Part shown: positions 58,152-64,000 of the stretch, piece after piece
Numbering within the stretch: position 1 is the first letter of the stretch
How the letters are laid out: each line of letters starts with the position of its first letter
NCBI RefSeq assembly: GCF_021044625.1
Contig: NZ_CP087999.1
Coordinates: 947,001 to 1,011,000 of the forward strand
From: Geomonas sp. RF6
Lineage (GTDB): Bacteria; Desulfobacterota; Desulfuromonadia; Geobacterales; Geobacteraceae
Length of the DNA stretch: 64,000 nt
Direction: 5' to 3'
The notes under the pieces: model-generated
Databases searched by the model: none
Seen by the model: the letters and a program-made list of their open reading frames with translations, nothing else
What the model was told of the DNA's origin: nothing
Program-made: the position numbers and the translations under genes

Positions 58152-61145
58152 CTATCCCCCGAGAAATCCCACCCACTTCACCCGCAACGTCGGCACGCCG
58201 AACTCCACATCGACCACCCCCTTTAGAAGATACGGCCGCTTTTGCGACAGCTTCCGGCAAAACCTGGCGTAGACATCGGGAAAGAAGGTGGTGTCGAAAA
58301 TCGCCGTCGTGTCCTCGAACGATATGAACTCCATCGGGCGGCCGTGCTTGTCCTCCACTGTCTTTGTGGTGATCCACCACCCCACCATCGTCACCCATTT
58401 CCCCGACGCCTTCAGCATATCGCGCGCCTTCAGCGGCTTGTGGCGCAACCACTCCTCCCGGTACAGGGTAAGAGGGTGGCGCGACACCAGGAAACCGAGG
58501 CTCTCCACCTCCTGTCGCAGCACGGTCTTCTCATCGTACGGCGGCGCCTGCGGCAGTTCCGTCTGCTGCTCGAAAAGGAGACCCGACGACTGCTGCTGAA
58601 AATGGAGGATCTCCCACACCAGCGCCGGGCGCCGCTCCACCCCCTCGAGCGCATCGAAGCACCCCGCCCGCACCAGCCGCTCCGCATCCGCCCGCGTCAT
58701 GGCGGTCCTGTTCATAAAATTCCTGAAGGAGCTGAATCTCCCCCGCTCGCTCCGCTCCTTCAGGATCTTCCCGGCCCCGTCTCTCGTGAGCCCGTCTATC
58801 TGCATCAGTCCCACACGTATCCCCTCCCCCTCGCTCGTGTAGGGGTAGGCGCTCTCGTTGATGTCCGGGGGGAGGATCGCGAGGCCGAGCCGCCGCGACT
58901 CCGAGATGTAGGCAAAGGCGCAGTAGTAACCCCCCTGGTTGGAGATCACCGCCGCCATGAACTCCGCCGGGTGGTTTGCCTTCATGTACGAGGCTTTGGC
59001 GCTGAGATGGGCGTAACTTGCCGAATGCGGCTTGCAGAATGAGTATCCGGAAAAGGAAAGGATCTGGTCCCAGATCGCCGCCAGTGTCACCTCCGTCACG
59101 CCGTTTTTCATCCCCCCCTCGAAAAAGAGCCTGCGGTAGTCCGCGAGCTTCTTTTCCCGGTGCTTCTTGGTGATGATCTTGCGCAGCTGATCCCCCTCGT
59201 GCGGCGTGAAGCCCGCGAGCGCCATGGCGATCTGGGTGATCTGCTCCTGATAGATGGCGATGCCGCACGTCTCGTCCAGCACGCTCTCCAGCAGCGGATG
59301 GAGATGCTGCCACGGCTTCCCCTGCAGCCTTGCCACGTACTCCTGAATGAAGGAATTGGCCGCAGGGCGAATGATGGAGGAGGACTGCACCAGCACCTCG
59401 AAAAGATCGAGCTCCTCCGTCCCCGGTGCCGGCACCTCCCCCCAGATCTTTCTCAAAAGGAGGCGAATCGAAGGGGATTCGAGATAGAAGCAGCCGATGG
59501 TGCCCCCCCGGCGAAGGAGCGTGCAGGTTTTTTCGTCCTCCAGCGGGCTCCACGAAGCGTAATCGATGCTTATGCCGTAGCGGCTCTTCACCGCCGCCAT
59601 CGCGTCGCGGATCACGGCGAGGGAGCGGTTGCCGAGGATGTCGATTTTCACCAGCCCCGCATCCTCCGCCTGGTCCTTTTCCCACTGGATGAGGGGGAGC
59701 TCCTTGCGCGAGATCTCCACCGGCACGTAGCGGCGGATCTCGTCCGGCACGATCACAAGGCCGCCGCAGTGCAGCGAAAGGTGGCGCAGGTGGCCGTTCA
59801 GGCGCTTCGCCGTCCAGAGGATCTCCTGCCAGTCGCGCGACAGCGTCTCGCCGCGGAAAAGCGGGTGTCCCGCCATCGCCGCGGCAGACTGGTCCGCCTT
59901 CCAGAAGCCGGAAATCCGCTCCGTCATCTCCTTTATCTCCGTGTCCGGCAGCCCGTACACCTTCGCCACCTCGCGCAGCGCCGAGCGCCCCTTGAACCCG
60001 ACCTGATTCGACACCATCGCAGCCCGGCGCGCGCCGTAGCGGGCAAAGGCGAAATCGAGCACCTCGTCCCGCTCGTCCCACGGAAAGTCGATGTCGATGT
60101 CCGGAGGGTCGGTGCGCCCTTCATTGAGGAAGCGCTCGAAGAAGAGGTTGTGGCGGATGGGGTCCACATGGGTGATGCCGAGGCAATAGGCGACCAGAGA
60201 GGCCGCGGCACTCCCCCGACCGCAGGTCCGCTCCGACTGCTTGGAAATCTCCTCCACCACGAGGAAGTAGTGGGAGAACCCCTTGTCGCGGATCATGGAG
60301 AGCTCCTTCACTAGGCGCGTCTCGACGGCGTCGGTGATGGAGCCGTAGCGCCAGAGCGCCCCCGCCCGGGCGCGCCGTTCCAGCTCGGAGAATGCATCAA
60401 TATCGCAGAGGTTTCGGAAGGCGGGAAAAATGGTGCGGGAAAAATCCCAGTCGCTGCGACACAAGCTGGCGACGCGGGAGACATTTTCCAGCGCCTCCGG
60501 GCAATGGGGGAAGAACTCCGCAAGCCTCTCCGGCGGATAGAGCATGTCCGCGTCGCAGGCGGTATCTTCAGGTCTCAGCCGGGAGAGCTTGGTGTTGAGG
60601 TGAATGGCGCGCAGCACACGGTGCAGGTGGAAATCCTCCCTGGCGAGAAAGAGGGCGCGGGAAGTGGCGACAGGCGGGAGCTTCAGCTCTCTGGCGAGCG
60701 AAAGGGAGCGATGCAGCGCGTGACCGGGGGAGAGTTCAACAAAGAGCGCCGGGTGGCTCTCCTTTTTCAGTGCGCCAACGATCTTGGCGTCGTCGGAGAT
60801 GACGACGACATCGGCGCGAAAAAGGAGGAGAGACTGGACGAGGTCGAAGTCGGCGCGGCAGTGGAGATCGGACAGGAGGCGGGAGATGTTGGCATATCCC
60901 TCCTCGCTGCGCGCCAGGAGCAGGGCGCGGTTTCGCGCCGTCACCGCCTCCGCCCCGATGATCGGAGCCATACCGGCATCCCGCGCCGCATCGACGAAGC
61001 GGGGGATAGCGTAGAGGCCGTTGCGGTCCGTGAGCGCGAGCGCCGAGCACCCCATCCCCCGCGCCGCCGCGCACAGCGCCTCCGGCGAATGGATCCCCCA
61101 ACTGGGGGAAAACGATGAGTGAACATGGAGATGGGTAAAAGACAA
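58152..61145 (-). CDS. dnaE2: Error-prone DNA polymerase III alpha (DnaE2/ImuC)
   Basis: 997 residues, close to DnaE2 length and shorter than replicative DnaE. Starts with TTG 61145 behind GAGG. N-terminal PHP domain (HLHVHSSFS...LALTDRNGLYAIPRF). Polymerase active site PPDIDIDFPWDER with the two catalytic aspartates, and RAAMVSNQVGFKGRSALREVAKVYG; third Asp region CGGLVIVPDEIR onward. The C-terminus has helix-hairpin-helix and OB-fold parts (MVGWWITTKTVEDKHGRPMEFISFEDTTAIFDTTFFP). It carries out SOS-induced mutagenic translesion synthesis with ImuB. It follows lexA and imuB on the same strand, but a 490-base repeat cluster separates it from imuB. Confidence 0.93.
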   Translation of the reverse strand: MSFTHLHVHSSFSPSWGIHSPEALCAAARGMGCSALALTDRNGLYAIPRFVDAARDAGMAPIIGAEAVTARNRALLLARSEEGYANISRLLSDLHCRADFDLVQSLLLFRADVVVISDDAKIVGALKKESHPALFVELSPGHALHRSLSLARELKLPPVATSRALFLAREDFHLHRVLRAIHLNTKLSRLRPEDTACDADMLYPPERLAEFFPHCPEALENVSRVASLCRSDWDFSRTIFPAFRNLCDIDAFSELERRARAGALWRYGSITDAVETRLVKELSMIRDKGFSHYFLVVEEISKQSERTCGRGSAAASLVAYCLGITHVDPIRHNLFFERFLNEGRTDPPDIDIDFPWDERDEVLDFAFARYGARRAAMVSNQVGFKGRSALREVAKVYGLPDTEIKEMTERISGFWKADQSAAAMAGHPLFRGETLSRDWQEILWTAKRLNGHLRHLSLHCGGLVIVPDEIRRYVPVEISRKELPLIQWEKDQAEDAGLVKIDILGNRSLAVIRDAMAAVKSRYGISIDYASWSPLEDEKTCTLLRRGGTIGCFYLESPSIRLLLRKIWGEVPAPGTEELDLFEVLVQSSSIIRPAANSFIQEYVARLQGKPWQHLHPLLESVLDETCGIAIYQEQITQIAMALAGFTPHEGDQLRKIITKKHREKKLADYRRLFFEGGMKNGVTEVTLAAIWDQILSFSGYSFCKPHSASYAHLSAKASYMKANHPAEFMAAVISNQGGYYCAFAYISESRRLGLAILPPDINESAYPYTSEGEGIRVGLMQIDGLTRDGAGKILKERSERGRFSSFRNFMNRTAMTRADAERLVRAGCFDALEGVERRPALVWEILHFQQQSSGLLFEQQTELPQAPPYDEKTVLRQEVESLGFLVSRHPLTLYREEWLRHKPLKARDMLKASGKWVTMVGWWITTKTVEDKHGRPMEFISFEDTTAIFDTTFFPDVYARFCRKLSQKRPYLLKGVVDVEFGVPTLRVKWVGFLGG

Positions 61146-61631
61146 AACACAAAACCTCGAAAACTGAAAAGCACGGTTAACCGCAAAGACGCAAAGGACG
61201 CAAAGAGAACGTCAACTGTGGGGGCATGTAGGCATGTGGCCATGTAGGCCGGAATAAGCGAAGCGTTTCCGGCATTACCGCCAGAAGCTTTTACCGAGGA
61301 AGGGACAAAGCGGATGAACAAAAGACGAAACGGCTCAAGCCTCCGACTCGTTCCCAAGCTCCAGCTTGGGAATGCAATTGCCCGCGAGGCTCAGCCTCGC
61401 CACTCGCGCGATTATCCGCTGACGCGGATGCAAAGCCGGAGCTTTGGACCCAAGCGCGTTCCCATCCCAAGATGACCTTGGGAACGAGTATCTCCGCGCG
61501 TCCTTCACGCGCGGACTCCGAGCGGCGCTTACGATCCAACATCTTGATCTAGGGTTTTGCCACTCTTTGCGTCCTTTGCGTCTTTGCGGTTAACGCATTA
61601 CGCCTCTGATCGTTGAAAGCCTACACGCACG
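61146..61631. repeat. Cluster of intergenic palindromes between imuB and dnaE2
   Basis: Contains GTTAACCGCAAAGACGCAAAGG (about 61175-61206) and its inverted copy (61561-61597), a CCGGAATAAG palindrome (61242-61280), and CGTTCCCAAGCTCCAGCTTGGGAA-type palindromes (about 61347-61490). There is no gene. It splits what is normally a compact imuB-dnaE2 operon. Confidence 0.75.
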
Positions 61632-62888
61632 TTACTTCCCGCTCTTGGTCAGCGTCATATACCGCGTCCTCTCCGGATCCCACTCCGGAGCATCCTCCGC
61701 GACAGCAACGCTTTCCCTGCCGGGCACAATCCCCTTCCCCCAGCACACCACGCCCTTGCCATGCTTTTCCCTCAGCGCATCGAGCGTCTCCTGCAGCGCC
61801 AGCTGCCTCGGCGACACCTCCCCCACCTCCGGCGCGAAGAGCTCCATCTGCCCCGCATCCTCACCAATGCGTCCGCACGAAAGGCGCAAAGCCCGCACCC
61901 TTTGCCGTCTCTTGCACGTAGAGTAAAAGAGCTCCTCCACCTCCGCCAGCAGCATCAGATCAAGGGACACCGGCCGCTTCAGGAGCCTCTTCCCCTCCTC
62001 CGTGACGCCATCCGCATACGTCACAGCAAGAGCAATCTCCCGCGCCCCCTTCCGGAGACGCCGCAGCCTCAGACCGCACCCCTCGACCAGTCGCAGGAGC
62101 TCCGAAAGGATGACCTCGTCGTCATTCTCCTCCCGCGACAGCAACCCCTCCTCCACGATCTCCCCGCTCTGACGCGGCGGCTGCACCGGCGAGCGATCGA
62201 TGCCGCAGGCTCGGTCATGGAGAAGCGGCGCGAAGGGTCCCACCGCCAGCCGCAGCTGCGGCACCGTAAGCCGCGCCACATGCTCCACAAACTGGAGATT
62301 CAGGTCCCGAAAAAGGATCTGCTGCCGCGCCTCCCCGACACCGGGCAGGACCGAAACCGGAAAGGGCGCCAGAAAATCCTTCTCCGACCCCGGAAAGACA
62401 TCGAAGACCCCCGGCTCGGGAAGAGCGTCGGCCGCGACACGGGAGACGAGTTTGTTGATCCCTGCCCCCGCCATCGCCTGGAGACCCATCTCCCCCGCAA
62501 TCCTCTTCTCCAGCCGCGCCGCCACGTCACGGGCAGGCCCGAAAAGCCGGCGCGACGCGGTGAGGTCGAGAAAGACCCGCCCCTGCCCCGGCTCGACGAC
62601 CGGCGTGAACTCCCCCGAAAGCTCCGAAAGAGCGCGGCTGCCGCGAGCGAGGAGATCCGGGTCGGGAGGGATGACGATGAGGGAAGGACAGACCTTCCGA
62701 GCCCGGAAGATCGGCGTGCCGGCAAAGACGCCATCGGAAGCCGCCTCCGAGGAGACACATTGCAGGAGGGCCCGCTCGGAGTTCAGCGGCGCCACCGCCA
62801 CCGGCCTGCCGCGCAGCGCGCTGTCAACGACGCGGGAAAGAGCGATAGGAAAAGCGGGAACCGTTATGTGGAGGATTTCCCTGTCCAC
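61632..62888 (-). CDS. imuB: ImuB-like inactive Y-family polymerase
   Basis: 418 residues from GTG 62888 (GAGG 12 bases upstream; an ATG at 62909 is possible). The Y-family fold is visible (VSSEAASDGVFAGTPIFRARKVCPSL, RVFLDLTASRRLFG, GINKLVSRVAA, SVLPGVGEARQQILFRDLNLQFVEHVARL), but the catalytic acids are missing: the first motif reads HITVPAFP instead of H-x-D-x-D-x-F, and the SIDE motif reads GQGRVFLD. This is the hallmark of ImuB, an adaptor that links DnaE2 to the beta clamp rather than a polymerase. It overlaps the lexA 3' end. No imuA is present. Confidence 0.88.
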   Translation of the reverse strand: MDREILHITVPAFPIALSRVVDSALRGRPVAVAPLNSERALLQCVSSEAASDGVFAGTPIFRARKVCPSLIVIPPDPDLLARGSRALSELSGEFTPVVEPGQGRVFLDLTASRRLFGPARDVAARLEKRIAGEMGLQAMAGAGINKLVSRVAADALPEPGVFDVFPGSEKDFLAPFPVSVLPGVGEARQQILFRDLNLQFVEHVARLTVPQLRLAVGPFAPLLHDRACGIDRSPVQPPRQSGEIVEEGLLSREENDDEVILSELLRLVEGCGLRLRRLRKGAREIALAVTYADGVTEEGKRLLKRPVSLDLMLLAEVEELFYSTCKRRQRVRALRLSCGRIGEDAGQMELFAPEVGEVSPRQLALQETLDALREKHGKGVVCWGKGIVPGRESVAVAEDAPEWDPERTRYMTLTKSGK

Positions 62889-63484
62889 TTGCGATAAAAC
62901 CTCATGCAACCGACCAGCACCCCGCGGATGTGGAACTCGTCCTCAGTAGTGACGATGATGGGGGACATGGCCGCGTTGGCCGGATGGAGCTCGATACGAT
63001 CCTTCTTTTTGACATACTTCTTGATGGTGATGGAGCCGTTCACCTCCGCGATGACGGTCTGCCCGTTCTCGGCCACCGGCTGCGGGTGAACCGCGACATA
63101 GTCACCGTCCATAATCCCCATCTCCACCATCGAATCGCCGCGGACCTCGTAGACCACATTGCCGGGACCAGCCATAGCCGACGGAACCTCCATGGCATCC
63201 GGCAGTTGCAGAGCCTCCACCGGCAACCCCGCCGCCACGATCCCCACCAGAGGGAGTTCAGATGAGGTAGAAATCGGCTGCGCCGGAGAAAGCTGAAGAC
63301 CGCGCTTTGCATTCCACTGTCGCGAAAGATGCCCGTCCCGCTCCAGCACCCGCAGGTAATGCTGCACGGTCCCAAGGCTCTCGAACCCGCACCCGTGCGC
63401 AATCTCCTGCTGCGTAGGCTGATACCCCTGCCGCTCGCGGTAACGGCTGATGAAATCAAGGACCTTCTTCTGCTTAGGCGTCAT
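62864..63484 (-). CDS. lexA: LexA SOS repressor
   Basis: 206 residues from ATG 63484 (MTPKQKKVLDFISRYRERQGYQPTQQEIA); the reading frame upstream is not LexA-like. N-terminal winged helix (EIAHGCGFESLGTVQHYLRVLERDGHL), cleavage site Ala-Gly in IVAAGLPVEA, catalytic Ser in VRGDSMVEMGI and Lys in NGSITIKKYVKK. RecA-stimulated self-cleavage derepresses the SOS genes. The imuB frame begins inside its 3' end. A promoter with a direct repeat lies 44 bases upstream of the start. Confidence 0.95.
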   Translation of the reverse strand: MTPKQKKVLDFISRYRERQGYQPTQQEIAHGCGFESLGTVQHYLRVLERDGHLSRQWNAKRGLQLSPAQPISTSSELPLVGIVAAGLPVEALQLPDAMEVPSAMAGPGNVVYEVRGDSMVEMGIMDGDYVAVHPQPVAENGQTVIAEVNGSITIKKYVKKKDRIELHPANAAMSPIIVTTEDEFHIRGVLVGCMRFYRKWTGKSST

Positions 63485-63527
63485 AGCGGGCTCCGTTGGG
63501 CGAAGGATGGCTGGCGTCAGTGCAGGG

Positions 63528-63556
63528 AGGATAGTCGCAAGTTTGTCGTAAGTCAA
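63528..63556 (-). promoter_or_regulatory. lexA promoter with embedded direct repeat
   Basis: On the minus strand TTGACT, a 17-base spacer and TATCCT form a sigma-70 promoter. ACTTACGAC-AA-ACTTGCGAC, a 9-bp direct repeat with one mismatch, covers the -35 box and spacer, an ideal place for an autoregulatory LexA operator. The published G. sulfurreducens LexA palindrome was not seen. Confidence 0.6.
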
Positions 63557-63674
63557 GGAGGGAATAAGACAAGTGACTACACAAGTGGGCAACAACGGGA
63601 AGACGATCCCAGAGGAGACAAGAGAAGCCAATGAGTGATGGCGAGGTGGGGTGGCGCCGGTGGCAAGGTTCATC

Positions 63675-63775
63675 TTATGCTTCGAAGTCGAGAGGGCTTC
63701 TTGGCTCTTTCACCGTCCTGACCGGAACGCAGTGGGTATAGATCATGGTGGTTTTGAGGCTTGCATGCCCAAGCG
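63675..63775 (-). pseudogene. C-terminal fragment of a tyrosine recombinase
   Basis: The minus strand reads RLGHASLKTTMIYTHCVPVRT then VKEPRSPLDFEA and a stop. LGHxxxxTTMIYTH contains the conserved His and catalytic Tyr of tyrosine recombinases, and a terminal SPLDF is reminiscent of integron-type integrases. Sequence upstream (to about 63900) has no continuation with the catalytic Arg, so this is a decayed fragment. Confidence 0.7.
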
Positions 63776-64000
63776 TTGGAATCGGGCATGGGATATTTGG
63801 CACAAAATCAAGATAGTACCTGATTCATTACAGATACTCTGCGTGGCAGGACGCTGGAATCAATCCTTAGGTTTCCCAGATAGCCCAGGTATCTTGACAT
63901 GAGCGGAGCCGGGATGCCGTCCATAGGTTCACCTTTGACAAAAATAAGAAGGATCTATATATTGCAATCCAATTTGACATTTCACACATTGCTCACATCT
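63776..64000. other. Right edge of the window
   Basis: No gene or repeat is supported here; it may be the degraded upstream part of the recombinase fragment. Confidence 0.35.

Noticed and set aside
63651-63902. Plus-strand open frame of 83 codons
   Set aside because: It is antisense to the tyrosine-recombinase fragment and has no motif.

Overview
The window looks like a chromosomal segment of a Geobacter-type dissimilatory metal-reducing bacterium (Desulfuromonadia, Geobacterales). The reasons are five multiheme c-type cytochrome genes with CxxCH and CxxxxCH motifs, two outer-membrane barrel genes in porin-cytochrome order, a GSU3473-like small protein, a lexA-imuB-dnaE2 cassette, a PEP-CTERM protein and abundant intergenic palindromic repeats. 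This assignment is inferred from gene content; no rRNA or tRNA gene was seen.

Layout. (1) 1-6.1 kb, minus strand: a four-gene operon of a polytopic membrane S41 protease, a large WD40/PDZ protein, a lipoprotein and a second WD40-like protein that runs off the left edge. (2) 6.1-17 kb: an accessory zone with a rearranged hsdM relic, a serine recombinase and a fossil of its 3' end, a large HYR-repeat secreted protein, a LuxR-type regulator without a phosphoacceptor Asp, a Big_5 lipoprotein, an IS3 relic and a PEP-CTERM protein. (3) 17-23 kb: a compact phage- or satellite-like module (large terminase, two small-terminase-like proteins, a replication ATPase, AlpA-like proteins and a divergent repressor) without capsid, tail or integrase genes. 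Its regulatory switch carries the remains of a tandem duplication. (4) 23.2-28.7 kb: a KaiC ATPase, a receiver protein and a frameshifted histidine kinase in one operon, plus an IS30 element, with related palindromic repeats on both sides. (5) 28.7-46.5 kb: a DinB-family protein, a DUF3108 protein, and two cytochrome/porin clusters separated by glpK. The first cluster has a Cys-rich leader peptide ORF; the second resembles the extABCD conduit. Two surface lipoproteins follow, one ending in nineteen 11-residue repeats. (6) 47-53.3 kb: an MFS transporter, proC-acyP and two divergent radical SAM genes. (7) 53.4-57.9 kb: a sensor kinase, a sigma-54 response regulator, and a two-gene small-protein operon with a plausible sigma-54 promoter and upstream palindromes. 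(8) 58-64 kb: the lexA-imuB-dnaE2 mutagenesis cassette and a tyrosine-recombinase fragment.

How they work together. The cytochrome, barrel and lipoprotein genes fit transmembrane electron conduits to extracellular acceptors. The kinase, sigma-54 regulator and small membrane protein genes look like a self-contained regulatory circuit. LexA, ImuB and DnaE2 form an SOS mutagenesis unit. The 7-23 kb segment is a mobile-element graveyard around a reduced phage-like island. All functions are inferred from sequence.
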